From Thermoplasmata archaeon (GTDB lineage Archaea; Thermoplasmatota; Thermoplasmata; Lutacidiplasmatales; UBA184): a stretch of 31,417 nt of DNA. Shown here piece by piece: positions 7,231 to 15,064 of the stretch. The stretch spans positions 1 through 31,417 of the forward strand of contig JASIEC010000159.1 in the NCBI GenBank assembly GCA_030046135.1. The letters run 5' to 3'. The notes under the pieces are model-generated. The model was not told the DNA's origin. It saw only the letters and a program-made list of their open reading frames with translations, and made no database searches. The position numbers were made by a program, and so were the translations under genes. Each line of letters opens with the position of its first letter. The stretch's first letter is position 1.

Positions 7231-7443
7231 ATGGCCGAGGAGAAAGGCTCGCCCGCCGAGGTCGTCGAGCTCGTCGGTCGCACCGGGATGGCCGGCGAGG
7301 CGACCCAGGTGAAGGTCCGGGTCCTCGGCGGCCGCGACCGGGGCAAGATCATCACGCGCAACGTCGCGGGCCCGATCCGCCTCGGGGACGTCCTCATCCT
7401 GCGCGAGACCGCGCGCGAGGCCCGCAAGCTGTCGGTCCGGTAG
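7231..7443 (+). CDS. rps28e: Ribosomal protein S28e
   Basis: A 70-aa small-subunit protein of the archaeal/eukaryotic S28e family, an OB-fold protein of the 30S subunit. The family end is clear: NVAGPIRLGDVLILRETARE with a basic C-terminus ARKLSVR. It begins with VVELVGRTGMAGEATQVKVR, also typical. It lies between rpl7ae and rpl24e, its expected neighbours, and overlaps neither. Confidence 0.96.
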   Translation: MAEEKGSPAEVVELVGRTGMAGEATQVKVRVLGGRDRGKIITRNVAGPIRLGDVLILRETAREARKLSVR

Positions 7444-7451
7444 GAGCGCCG

Positions 7452-7856
7452 ATGGTCGTCAAGCGGACCTGCTCGTTCTGCGCCGGCGAGATCGAGCCCG
7501 GCACGGGCGCGATGTTCGTGAAACGCGACGGGACGGTCTTCCACTTCTGCTCGTCGTCGTGCCGCAAGCAGCAGCTGCGCCTCGGGCGCGTGGGCCACCG
7601 GTTCAAGTGGACCCGCGCCTACGAGCTCAAGCGCACCGCCGACCGAGCCTCGATCGCCCGCGCCCCCCGCGCCACGGCGCCGGTCCGGCCACCCTCCCCT
7701 CCGCCGGCCCGAGCCCCCGACGCCGCCCCCGCGAAGCCCGCGGCGACCGCGGCCAAGCCGCGCGCGAAGACGTCGACGACGAAGCGGCCCGCCAAGCCCA
7801 AGGCGCCCGCCCGGCCCGCCTCCCCGCCGACCGACGACGCTCCCCCGGCGGCGTAG
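7452..7856 (+). CDS. rpl24e: Ribosomal protein L24e with long basic tail
   Basis: A large-subunit zinc-binding protein. Residues 1-60 are a normal L24e: Cys7/Cys10 and Cys33/Cys37 form the zinc site, with GAMFVKRDGTVFHFC and GHRFKWTRAY. Archaeal L24e usually ends near here (about 60-70 aa), but this one continues for a further ~65 residues rich in Ala, Pro and Lys, like a histone H1 or eukaryotic ribosomal tail. GGAG at 7443-7446 precedes the ATG by 5 nt. The tail keeps the same frame and base use, so it is probably translated. Its role is unknown. Confidence 0.93.
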   Translation: MVVKRTCSFCAGEIEPGTGAMFVKRDGTVFHFCSSSCRKQQLRLGRVGHRFKWTRAYELKRTADRASIARAPRATAPVRPPSPPPARAPDAAPAKPAATAAKPRAKTSTTKRPAKPKAPARPASPPTDDAPPAA

Positions 7857-7913
7857 GCACGTTTCCCCTCGACGGGAAGGGGTAAGCCTCCCCGGTCCCC
7901 GGCGCCCTCGAGC

Positions 7914-8174
7914 GTGGCGCGCGACGAACCCTGGAGCTCCCCGAGCGAGATCGCCGAGTTCGTCTACTGTCCTCGCGCGCTCCACTACCGCCGGACCCGG
8001 GCCCCGCCCGTCGACGAGCCCCGCCTCGCGGCCGGCGCGAGGTTCCACGCGCGCGAGCTCTCGGGCGAGCGGCGCCGGGCGGAGCACGGCCTCCTCCTCT
8101 GGGCGGCCCTTCTCGCCGCGGGGGCCGTGGCGGCGCTCGGTGTCGTCGTCGGGCTCGGGGGGATCCGACCCTGA
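7914..8174 (+). CDS. N-terminal part of membrane Cas4-like nuclease (frameshifted)
   Basis: These 86 residues start at a GTG with SPSEIAEFVYCPRALHYRR, the N-terminal Cys motif of Cas4/RecB-like Fe-S nucleases, and end in a hydrophobic helix (about residues 59-80). The frame stops with TGA at 8172-8174, ten nt after a run of six G (8157-8162). The rest of the nuclease continues in another frame from 8171. With one extra G the two parts would join as one 257-codon reading frame with a GGDPT turn between two membrane helices. Either the sequence has a homopolymer error, the gene is broken, or it relies on slippage. There is no CRISPR array or other cas gene nearby. Confidence 0.65.
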   Translation: MARDEPWSSPSEIAEFVYCPRALHYRRTRAPPVDEPRLAAGARFHARELSGERRRAEHGLLLWAALLAAGAVAALGVVVGLGGIRP

Positions 8175-8686
8175 CCGTCCTCGCCGCCCTCCTCCTCGTC
8201 GGCGTCGGAGCCGCCGGGATCGCCTGGGCCGCGCGAGAGCTCGCGGCGCGCCGGCGGGAGCTCGCGGTCGGACGCCTGGTCGCCGCCGACGTCGAGGGCG
8301 GGGGGCCGATCGCCCTCACGTCCGAGCGGTACCGACTGCGCGGCCGGCCGGACGCGATCCGCCGCGCGCCCGACGGAACGCTCGTCCCCGTCGAGGTCAA
8401 GCGGAGGACCGCGCCGTCCGGCGGACCGTTCCCGTCGCACCTCGCCCAGCTGTGGGCGTACTCGCTCCTCCTCGAGGAGACGACCGGCCGGCCGCCGCCG
8501 TTCGGGATCCTCCGCTACGGCGACCGGGACGTCCGGGTCCCGTGGGACGACCGGGCGCGGGACCGGCTCCTCGCGATCCGCCGGGAGATCGCCCGGCCGT
8601 ACGATGGGCGAGCGACCCCCGGCGTGGCGCGGTGCCGGCGCTGCCGCTGGGCTCCGATCTGCGACGCCCGCGCGACGGGCGAGTGA
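8171..8686 (+). pseudogene. Nuclease part of the Cas4-like gene, no start codon of its own
   Basis: The frame runs 171 codons to TGA at 8684-8686 but has no ATG, GTG or TTG near its beginning; it opens at CTG overlapping the upstream stop as CTGA. It begins with a membrane helix (TVLAALLLVGVGAAGIAWAA), then a PD-(D/E)xK core: GRPDAI (metal Asp) and VPVEVKRR (Glu-x-Lys), with HLAQLWAYSLLLEE as the following Gln helix. It ends with CRRCRWAPIC, the three C-terminal cysteines that with the N-terminal one would hold a 4Fe-4S cluster in Cas4. It is best read as the second half of 7914-8174. The conserved motifs argue against long-standing decay. Confidence 0.65.
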
Positions 8687-8724
8687 GCGGGCCCCGCGCC
8701 CCGGCTCCCCCCCGCCGCAGCAAC

Positions 8725-8730
8725 GCTTTA
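8725..8730 (+). promoter_or_regulatory. TATA-like element of the ndk operon
   Basis: GCTTTA lies 27-32 nt before the ndk ATG (8757) in GC-rich DNA, predicting a leaderless or nearly leaderless ndk-sua5-map transcript. Confidence 0.5.
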
Positions 8731-8756
8731 CCCGCGGCGCCCCCTCCTCGCCCTCG

Positions 8757-9215
8757 ATGGCGGAAGGGACGGTCGAGCGGACGCTCGTGCTCGTGAAGCC
8801 GGACGGCGTCCGGCGGGGCCTCGTCGGCGAGATCGTCGGCCGCCTCGAGCGCAAGGGGCTGAAGCTCCTCGCCGTGAAATCCGTCCGCGTGCCGAGGGAG
8901 CTCGCCGAGCGCCACTACGCCGAGCACCAGGGCAAGCCGTTCTACCCCGGGCTCCTCGAGCACATCGCCTCGGGTCCGGTCGTCGCCCTGGCCGTCGAGG
9001 GCCGGAGCGCGATCGCGGTGGTGCGGCTCCTCGTCGGCGCGACGAACCCCCAGGCGGCGGCCCCCGGGACCGTCCGCGGCGATCTCGCGCTCGGGATCAC
9101 CCCGAACCTGATCCACGCGAGCGACTCGGCCGCGTCGGCGGACCGGGAGCTCGCGCTGTACTTCCGTCCCGAGGAGTACCTCGCCTACACCCGGGTCGGC
9201 GAGGAGTACGCGTAG
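8757..9215 (+). CDS. ndk: Nucleoside diphosphate kinase
   Basis: Transfers the gamma phosphate from ATP to NDPs through a phosphohistidine. The 152-aa protein has TLVLVKPDGVRRGLVGEI at the start and the active site NLIHASDS with His120. The ATG at 8757 matches the family start; the frame is open further upstream but lacks homology there. Downstream, sua5 starts 4 nt after the stop and map overlaps sua5, so the three form one operon. In many archaea ndk follows rpl24e and precedes infB; here the nuclease gene intervenes and infB is absent. Confidence 0.96.
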   Translation: MAEGTVERTLVLVKPDGVRRGLVGEIVGRLERKGLKLLAVKSVRVPRELAERHYAEHQGKPFYPGLLEHIASGPVVALAVEGRSAIAVVRLLVGATNPQAAAPGTVRGDLALGITPNLIHASDSAASADRELALYFRPEEYLAYTRVGEEYA

Positions 9216-9219
9216 GCGG

Positions 9220-9783
9220 ATGGCCCCCTCGCTCGACGACGCGGCCCGGGCGATCCGGCGGGGCGAGCTCGTCGTCGTCCCGACGGACACGCTGCTCGGC
9301 CTCGCGGCGGCCGCGGGGGATCGGACCGCGGTCGACCGGCTGAGGGACGCGAAGGGGAGGCCCGAGCATCTGCCCCTCTCGATCGCCGTCAGCTCGACCG
9401 AGGAGCTCGAGCCGTACGCCCGGCTCGCCCCGAGCGGCCGCGGCTTCGTCCGCCGGCACCTGCCCGGACCGTTCACGATCCTCGCGACGCCGAGCCCGAA
9501 AGCCCGGCGCGAGCTCGATCCCCGCGTCGCGGCCGGGCGGACGATCGGGCTCCGGGTCCCGGACCACCCCGCGATCCGCGAGCTCTGCCGCCGCGTGGGC
9601 CCGATCACCGCGACGTCGGCGAACCGTCACGGCGAACGTCCTGCGCGGTCGGTCGCGGAGGCGCGCCGGGCGTTCGGCCGGTCGGTGCGGGTCTACCTTC
9701 CCGCGCGCCCGCGGCCGTCGGGGGTCCCCTCGACGCTCGTCGACCTCACCGGGGCCCGGCCTCGCCGGGTCGCGCGCCGATGA
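9220..9783 (+). CDS. L-threonylcarbamoyladenylate synthase (Sua5/YrdC domain)
   Basis: Makes threonylcarbamoyl-AMP, the precursor for the t6A37 modification of ANN-decoding tRNAs. The 187-aa protein is a single YrdC domain: VVVPTDTLLGLA near residue 18, AKGRPEHLPLSIAV with the substrate-binding KGRP (about 45-58), LPGPFTI near 83, and ITATSANRHGE near 128. It lacks the C-terminal Sua5 domain, so it is YrdC/TsaC-like. The start is fixed by its position 4 nt after ndk, and its stop overlaps the map start as ATGA. Confidence 0.9.
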   Translation: MAPSLDDAARAIRRGELVVVPTDTLLGLAAAAGDRTAVDRLRDAKGRPEHLPLSIAVSSTEELEPYARLAPSGRGFVRRHLPGPFTILATPSPKARRELDPRVAAGRTIGLRVPDHPAIRELCRRVGPITATSANRHGERPARSVAEARRAFGRSVRVYLPARPRPSGVPSTLVDLTGARPRRVARR

Positions 9784-10682
9784 GCCCGGGTGCGCGCTAC
9801 CCGCCGGACCTCGACCGGTGGCGGGAGGCCGCCCGCATCGCTGCCGGCGCGCGCGAGCTCGGCGTGCGCCTCGCGGTCCCGGGGGCGAAGCTCGGTGAGA
9901 TCGCCGAGGCGGTGGAGGCGTCGATCCGAGCGGCGGGGGCCCAGCCCGCGTTCCCGGCGAACCTCTCGCGCAACGTCGAGGCGGCCCACTTCACTCCCGA
10001 CGTTGGGGACCGCGCGGCGCTCGCGACGGGGGACCTTCTCAAGGTCGACGTCGGCGCGCATCTCGACGGCGCGATCTCCGACACCGCTGACACGGTCGAG
10101 GTCGGAGGCGGGCGGCGCCACGCGCACCTCGTCGACGCGGTCCATGCGGGGCTCGCGGCCGGGGTCGCGGCGGTGCGCCCGGGCGGGCCGGTCGAGGCCG
10201 TCGGCCGGGCGGTGGCGGAGGCGATCCGGCGCCGGGGCCTGAAGCCGATCGTCGACCTCACCGGCCACTCGATCGAGCGCTATCTCCTCCACGCCGGCAA
10301 GGCGATCCCGAACGTCCCCGGGGCGAGCGACGCGGTGTTCGTCGAGGGGGAGATCGTCGCGATCGAGCCGTTCGCCACGAACGGCGAGGGGCGGATCGAG
10401 AACGGGCCGTTCGGCCACATCCTCCGGTTCCGCCGTCCGCCCCCCGAGCGCGACGCGCCGCTCGCCCGGCTCTACGAGCGGTTCCGGACCCTCCCGTTCA
10501 CCGTCCGCTGGGTGCCGGACGCGGAGGAGCGGGCCGCCCTCGAGCGGGCGCGTCGGCTCCTCCAGTCGTACCCCGTCTTCCTCGAGCGAGGCGGCGGGCT
10601 CGTCGCCCAGGCCGAGCACACCGTCCTCGTCGGCCCCGAGGGGGCCGAGGTGCTGTCGGCCCGGAGCGGGGGCGCGCGCTAG
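9780..10682 (+). CDS. map: Methionine aminopeptidase, type II
   Basis: Removes the initiator Met from new proteins with a dinuclear metal centre. In this 300-aa protein all five ligands are in place: Asp90 (KVDVGAHLDG), Asp101 (SDTADT), His163 (GHSIERY), Glu196 (IEPFA) and Glu279 (QAEHTVL), plus substrate His70. The ~60-residue insert between His163 and the last Glu, including DAEERAALERARRLLQ, marks type II, as in Pyrococcus. Its ATG overlaps the sua5 stop. It converges on metE with adjacent TAG and CTA. Confidence 0.96.
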   Translation: MSPGARYPPDLDRWREAARIAAGARELGVRLAVPGAKLGEIAEAVEASIRAAGAQPAFPANLSRNVEAAHFTPDVGDRAALATGDLLKVDVGAHLDGAISDTADTVEVGGGRRHAHLVDAVHAGLAAGVAAVRPGGPVEAVGRAVAEAIRRRGLKPIVDLTGHSIERYLLHAGKAIPNVPGASDAVFVEGEIVAIEPFATNGEGRIENGPFGHILRFRRPPPERDAPLARLYERFRTLPFTVRWVPDAEERAALERARRLLQSYPVFLERGGGLVAQAEHTVLVGPEGAEVLSARSGGAR

Positions 10683-11825
10683 CTAGCGGCGAGGGTTCTC
10701 GAACTCCGCCCGGGCGAGCCGGGTCCCCGCGACCATCGCCTCGAGCTTCGCGCGGGCGACCTCGAGCCGCCGGGTCCGGAGCCCGCAGTCCGGGTTCACC
10801 CAGAGGCGGGAGGGGTCGCCGAGGTACTTCGCCGCGCGGCCGATCCGCTCGGCGACCTGCCGGGGCGTCTCGACCGGGTCCCGGTGCACATCGAGGACGC
10901 CGAGGCCGATCGACGGGTGGCCGGGGTACTCCCGCAGCGTCCTCAGGACCTCGTAGCCGTCGGCGCCGTCGCCGTCCCGGTTCGCGAACTCCCAGGCCCA
11001 CTGACGGCACCGCTTCGCTTCGAGGAGGCCCGGGAGGAGCGCGCGGTAGTCGGAGAAGCAGACGTGCATCAGGAACTCCGCGTCGATCCCCTCGGTCGCG
11101 GCGTTGAACCCCTCGACCAGGAGGTCGGTCTCCTCGGGGTGCGTGCCGGCGGCCGGCTCGTCGAACTGGATCGTGCGGCAGCCGTGCTCGACCAGGGCGA
11201 GCACCGTCGGGCGGACCGCGCGCCGGGCGAGGTCGACGACGAACTCCCGCTTCGCCGCCCGGCGGGCCGCCGGCCCCTTCCAGCCGGGCTGGCGCGCGAG
11301 GTAGTACTCGTCGTACGACCAGTCGGCGAGCGTGTACGGGCCCGTGAGCGGCAGCTTCGGCTCGGCCTTCGCGTGCCGCCGGACGAAGTCGAACTCCTCC
11401 ACGTGGAGCGGGTGCTCGAGGCCCACGCGGTCGACGACCGTCGCCTTGCGGTAGTACTTCGAGTCGAACGAGCGGACGTGGCCCTCGAGCCGGAAGCCGG
11501 TCATCCGGCGGATCGGGTACTCGTACATCTCGATCCGGCGGGCCTCGCCGTCGTAGACCCGGTCGAGGCCGACGGTCTCGAGGAACCGGAGACCGAAGAG
11601 CGCGCCCAGGTCGCGGACGGCCTCGGGCGCGAGCTCGGCGGCCCGTCCCGCGAGCACGGCGTTCCGGGCGTCGGGGAGGTCGCGGGCGAAGCCGATCGCC
11701 TCGTCCCAGCGCGAGAACTCGGCCTGGGCGTCCGCGTCCCAGCCCCCGTCGCGCGTGCCGAGCGTCTGCCATCGGGGACGGGCCAGGCTCCCGATCTCCT
11801 GCGTCGGGAAGAGGGACCCGCTCAT
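10683..11825 (-). CDS. metE: Methionine synthase, cobalamin-independent, catalytic (MetE core) protein
   Basis: This 380-aa protein matches the C-terminal catalytic half of MetE. It transfers a methyl group to homocysteine bound at zinc. The zinc ligands are all present: His254 and Cys256 (FLMHVCFSDY), Glu279 (WEFANRDG) and Cys347 (NPDCGL). Archaeal MetE proteins are commonly this short core, thought to use a corrinoid protein as methyl donor; the donor here is unknown. The start is ATG at 11825, overlapping the upstream gene's stop as ATGA, so the two are translationally coupled. Confidence 0.92.
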   Translation of the reverse strand: MSGSLFPTQEIGSLARPRWQTLGTRDGGWDADAQAEFSRWDEAIGFARDLPDARNAVLAGRAAELAPEAVRDLGALFGLRFLETVGLDRVYDGEARRIEMYEYPIRRMTGFRLEGHVRSFDSKYYRKATVVDRVGLEHPLHVEEFDFVRRHAKAEPKLPLTGPYTLADWSYDEYYLARQPGWKGPAARRAAKREFVVDLARRAVRPTVLALVEHGCRTIQFDEPAAGTHPEETDLLVEGFNAATEGIDAEFLMHVCFSDYRALLPGLLEAKRCRQWAWEFANRDGDGADGYEVLRTLREYPGHPSIGLGVLDVHRDPVETPRQVAERIGRAAKYLGDPSRLWVNPDCGLRTRRLEVARAKLEAMVAGTRLARAEFENPRR

Positions 11826-12793
11826 CGGGCCGGCCCTCCTGCGAGCGTCGACCGCGCCCGGGCGAGGATCTCCACCTTCCGGGTCGCGGACTCGGCGGAG
11901 AGGAGGTCGAGCGGGGCGCCGGGACCGAGCCACACCGGGCCCGCGCGCCGTCGCGTCGCCGCCGCCCGGACGACGCGGACGACCTCCGCCGGGTCCTCGG
12001 CGAGGGTCGTGCGGGGGTCGAGCACGCCGAGGCCCAGGCCGCGGCCCTCGGGGCCGGGCGGGATCCGGTCGACCTCGGTGTCGGCGAGATCGATCCCGAC
12101 CGCCGAGACGTCGAGACGGTCGAGGAGGGGGAGCGCGGGCGCGGCGTCCGCCGCGTACGTCCAGACGATCGACGTCCCGCCGTCGGCGGCCCGTCCGATC
12201 GAGCGGTACGCCTCGACGACCGACTCGGCCATCGGGCCCGTCGGGGACCGGGTGACGAGGAGCGGATCGGAGAAGAGGAACGAGCCGAACCCCTGGCGGC
12301 GGAGGTCGGCGACCTCGTCCCCGAGCAGACGGCCGAGCCGGTGGACGACCGCGAGGTCCGTCTCGCCCGAGCGGTTGTCGAGCAGCTGGCCGAACGTGTA
12401 CGGTCCGGGGAGGAGGATCCGGGCGCGACCGGGCCCCTCCCGGAGCGGGGGCGGCAGGCCGGCCGCGAACGCCCCCGGCACGCGACCGGGCGGGGCGAGC
12501 AGGACCGGCTGCCGGAAGAACGTGTTCGTGCTGAGCCACCGGGTGAGCGACCCGATCGCGAACCCCTCCCATCGCTCGGCGATCGGTCGGAAGAGATCCG
12601 GCGAGCGGAGGAACCCGGCGGTGAGGGCATCGCACCCGAGGCGGCGCTCGAGCTCCACCACCGCGAGCTCCCCGCGGCGGAACTCCTCCTCCACCGACGC
12701 GGCGGGGACCCGGCCCCGGTCGAGGTCGCGCGTCGCGCGCACGAGCGCCTCCGACCGCGGGAACGGGCTGGTCAGCGCGACATTGAGCTCCAT
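11822..12793 (-). CDS. MetE N-terminal-like protein, partner of MetE core
   Basis: A 323-aa TIM-barrel type protein of the MetE/UroD superfamily: MELNVALTSPFPRSEALV at the start, LLPGPYTFGQLLDNRS near the middle, and GIDLADTEVDRIP plus GLGLGVLDPRTT later. It lacks the His-x-Cys, Glu and Cys zinc ligands, so it is not itself catalytic like metE downstream, and probably corresponds to the archaeal N-terminal MetE-like subunit. The ATG at 12793 is chosen over the one at 12820 because a TATA box at 12818-12826 predicts transcription starting near 12797. It is the first gene of a two-gene operon. Confidence 0.8.
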   Translation of the reverse strand: MELNVALTSPFPRSEALVRATRDLDRGRVPAASVEEEFRRGELAVVELERRLGCDALTAGFLRSPDLFRPIAERWEGFAIGSLTRWLSTNTFFRQPVLLAPPGRVPGAFAAGLPPPLREGPGRARILLPGPYTFGQLLDNRSGETDLAVVHRLGRLLGDEVADLRRQGFGSFLFSDPLLVTRSPTGPMAESVVEAYRSIGRAADGGTSIVWTYAADAAPALPLLDRLDVSAVGIDLADTEVDRIPPGPEGRGLGLGVLDPRTTLAEDPAEVVRVVRAAATRRRAGPVWLGPGAPLDLLSAESATRKVEILARARSTLAGGPAR

Positions 12794-12817
12794 CGAGGCC
12801 CGAAACCCCGGTCGGCG

Positions 12818-12826
12818 CACTTAACG
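12818..12826 (-). promoter_or_regulatory. TATA box of the methionine synthase operon
   Basis: Minus-strand GCGTTAAGT centred about 29 nt before the ATG at 12793. It excludes the alternative start at 12820, which would lie inside the box. Confidence 0.65.
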
Positions 12827-12997
12827 CGAGCGCCGGACCCGAGGGTTGCGGCGGCGTCAAGCCGCTTGCGCGGACCGAAATCCGGGCCGCGGGGCGAGCC
12901 GCCGCGATCGGCCCGGCGGGTCGCCGTCGAGGGCGCGGCCGGGGCGCGGCGCCGGAGCTCCGTCAATTGCCGAACCGTGGGAACGTCTCGAACAAAG
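12827..12997. other. Intergenic region between divergent metE operon and malic enzyme
   Basis: About 170 bases of very GC-rich sequence between two divergent promoters. It contains a GCGGC/GCCGC inverted repeat near the metE side and several short C/G palindromes, but no conserved RNA motif that I recognise. Upstream control sites for either operon could lie here; none can be named. Confidence 0.3.
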
Positions 12998-13005
12998 CGT
13001 AAATA
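12998..13005 (+). promoter_or_regulatory. TATA box of the malic enzyme operon
   Basis: CGTAAATA lies 29-36 nt before the ATG at 13034, predicting a leader of only a few bases. Confidence 0.65.
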
Positions 13006-13033
13006 GGCCCCCGCGCGGTCTCGTTGTCCGCCG

Positions 13034-14476
13034 ATGGCCGAGAGTTCGAGTTCGCCGGGACCCCCGTCCCGGCTCGGCCGCCGGAGCCGCCCCCGGTCCC
13101 CCGAGGCGGTCGCCGAACGGCGGCGCTCGAGCCGGACGGAGGCGCTCGGGCGCCGGGCGCTCGAGCTCTCCCGGTTCTACGGGGGCAAGATCGAGACGGT
13201 ACCGAAGGTGCCGGTCCGGTCGCTGCGGGACTTCTCGCTGTGGTACACGCCCGGGGTCGCCGAGGTATCGCGGGCGATCCACGCCCACCCCGACCTCTCG
13301 TTCGACGTGACGGGGCGGTGGAACACCGTCGCGATCGTGACCGACGGCTCCCGGCTCCTGGGCCTCGGCGACATGGGACCCGAGGCCGCCCTCCCGGTGA
13401 TGGAAGGGAAGGCGCTCCTGTTCAAGTTCCTGGGAGGGGTCGACGCGTTCCCCCTCCCGATCCGGGCCCCGACGCCGGCGGAGTTCCTCCAGACGGCCGA
13501 GGCGATCGCGCCGGCCGTCGGGGGGATCAACCTCGAGGACATCGCGTCCCCGAAGTGCTTCGGCCTCCTCGAGGAGCTGACCCGGCGGCTCGAGATCCCC
13601 GTCTGGCACGACGACCAGCTCGGGACGGCGGCCGCGACCGTCGCCGGGCTTCTCAACGCGCTCCGCCTCACCCACCGCTCCGTCGGGGAGGCGAGGACGG
13701 TCCTCCTGGGCGCGGGAGCCGCGAACCTCGCCACCGCCCGGCTCCTCCTCGCGCTCGGCCACGACCCGCACCGGCTCACGCTCGTCGACCAGCGCGGGGT
13801 CCTGCACGCCGAGCGGGACGACGTCGACGAGCTCATGGTCCGCAACCCCTGGAAGTACCGCCTCGCCCTCCGCACGAACGGAGGGGGCCGGACCGGTGAC
13901 CTGGTGCGCGCCGCCGAGGGGGCCGACGTCCTCGTCGCCGCCTCGACCCCGGTCCCGGGGACCGTGCGTCCCGAGCATCTCCGGGCGATGGCCCGCGACC
14001 CGATCGTCTTTGCCCTCGCGAACCCCGTGCCCGAGATCTGGCCCGATGTCGCCCGCTCGGCCGGGGCGGCGATCGTCGCGACCGGGCGGAGCGATTTCCC
14101 GAACCAGGTGAACAACTCCCTGGTGTTCCCCGCCGTGTTCCGGGGGGTCCTCGACGCGCGCGCCCGGGCGATCCCCGAGGAGGTCGTCCTCGTGGCGGCC
14201 CGCGCGCTCGCCGCCGGGGCGGAGCGCCGGGGGCTCGGGCCGAGCCACCTGCTCCCGACGATGGAGGAGCCCGAGGTGTTCCCCGAGATCGCGGCCGCCG
14301 TCGCCGACGAGTCGGTGCGTCTCGGGATCGCGCGCCTTCGCCTGTCGCACGACGAGTTCCTCGAGCGGGCCCGGGCGCTGATGGGCCGGCCCCTCCGGCT
14401 CGTGCGCGCCCTCGCCCGGGCCCACCTCACGCCGCCGATGCCCCGGGGTCCCGGCCGGCCGCGGAAGGCGGCATGA
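13034..14476 (+). CDS. maeB: NAD(P)-dependent malic enzyme (malate to pyruvate + CO2)
   Basis: A 480-aa oxidative decarboxylase of the short MaeB type without a phosphotransacetylase domain. Visible motifs are LWYTPGVAEV with Tyr71, MEGKALLFKFLGGVDAFP with Lys126, the metal site NLEDI (Glu168/Asp169) and WHDDQLGTA (Asp193), and the dinucleotide loop LLGAGAAN (225-231). Residues 1-35 are a basic, Ser/Arg/Pro-rich extension, and the last residues read GPGRPRKAA, which looks like an AT-hook by chance or design. Cofactor preference cannot be read from sequence. Its stop overlaps the next gene as ATGA. Confidence 0.93.
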   Translation: MAESSSSPGPPSRLGRRSRPRSPEAVAERRRSSRTEALGRRALELSRFYGGKIETVPKVPVRSLRDFSLWYTPGVAEVSRAIHAHPDLSFDVTGRWNTVAIVTDGSRLLGLGDMGPEAALPVMEGKALLFKFLGGVDAFPLPIRAPTPAEFLQTAEAIAPAVGGINLEDIASPKCFGLLEELTRRLEIPVWHDDQLGTAAATVAGLLNALRLTHRSVGEARTVLLGAGAANLATARLLLALGHDPHRLTLVDQRGVLHAERDDVDELMVRNPWKYRLALRTNGGGRTGDLVRAAEGADVLVAASTPVPGTVRPEHLRAMARDPIVFALANPVPEIWPDVARSAGAAIVATGRSDFPNQVNNSLVFPAVFRGVLDARARAIPEEVVLVAARALAAGAERRGLGPSHLLPTMEEPEVFPEIAAAVADESVRLGIARLRLSHDEFLERARALMGRPLRLVRALARAHLTPPMPRGPGRPRKAA

Positions 14477-15009
14477 CGGTCGAGGAGGGGAGCGCCTCCT
14501 CGCCCCCCGGTCCGGCGGAGCGCGCCGCCGCCCCGCTCCACCTGCGGCCGGCGACCGCCGCCGACATCCCGAGCCTCGTCCCCCTGCTCCTGCGCCTGAA
14601 GCGCCTCAACGAGGAGTTCGACCCCCTGCTCCGCGTCCGGGACGACGCGCCCCAGCAGGCGCGCGCGATCCTCGAGAGCCAGATCGCCGACCCGAAGGCT
14701 CTCGTCCTCGCCGCGGAGGGGGTCGGCCCGGACCGGGACAAGCTCGTCGGGTTCGTCCGCGCGATCGTGCGCGAGCGGCCGTTCTACACGCCCGAGTTCG
14801 AAGGGGTGATCGTCGACATCTACCTCCTCCCGCTCTATCGTCGGCGAGGGGTCGGGGAGTACCTCCTCCGCGAGGTGTCGTCGGCGCTGAAGGCGAAGGG
14901 GGCGGGCGTCGTCACCGCCGAGTTCCCGGCGCAGAACGAGATCGCGAGCCGGTTCTACGCGAAGCGCGGGTTCCGCCCGATCACGCTCATCCACGCGCGC
15001 AGCCTGTAG
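14473..15009 (+). CDS. GNAT-family N-acetyltransferase
   Basis: A 178-aa acetyl-CoA dependent transferase. The acetyl-CoA loop is RRRGVG (123-128) within VIVDIYLLPLYRRRGVGEYL, and the last motif is ASRFYAKRGFRP, both typical of GNAT enzymes. Residues 22-90 form the N-terminal strand and helices. The target is unknown; it could act on proteins or small molecules. The ATG overlaps the stop of malic enzyme, so it is co-transcribed, though this does not prove a shared job. Confidence 0.85.
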   Translation: MTVEEGSASSPPGPAERAAAPLHLRPATAADIPSLVPLLLRLKRLNEEFDPLLRVRDDAPQQARAILESQIADPKALVLAAEGVGPDRDKLVGFVRAIVRERPFYTPEFEGVIVDIYLLPLYRRRGVGEYLLREVSSALKAKGAGVVTAEFPAQNEIASRFYAKRGFRPITLIHARSL

Positions 15010-15034
15010 CTCCCGCCCGCGGGTTTCCGCGAAC

Positions 15035-15042
15035 GTTAAACG
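15035..15042 (+). promoter_or_regulatory. TATA box of purC
   Basis: GTTAAACG lies 23-30 nt before the purC ATG (15065), predicting a leaderless mRNA separate from the malic enzyme operon. Confidence 0.65.
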
Positions 15043-15064
15043 CGGCGGCCCTCCTCGCCCCTCG

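Noticed and set aside
7914..8686. CRISPR-associated cas4
   Set aside because: No repeats, cas1, cas2 or other cas genes in the window, and the protein has membrane helices unlike CRISPR Cas4.
8140..8796. 218-codon frame over the nuclease and ndk start
   Set aside because: Arg/Pro-rich with no motif, while the frame from 8171 shows the nuclease motifs.
14440..14476. AT-hook at the malic enzyme C-terminus (GPGRPRKAA)
   Set aside because: A single short basic motif in a GC-rich genome is expected by chance, and nothing else suggests DNA binding.
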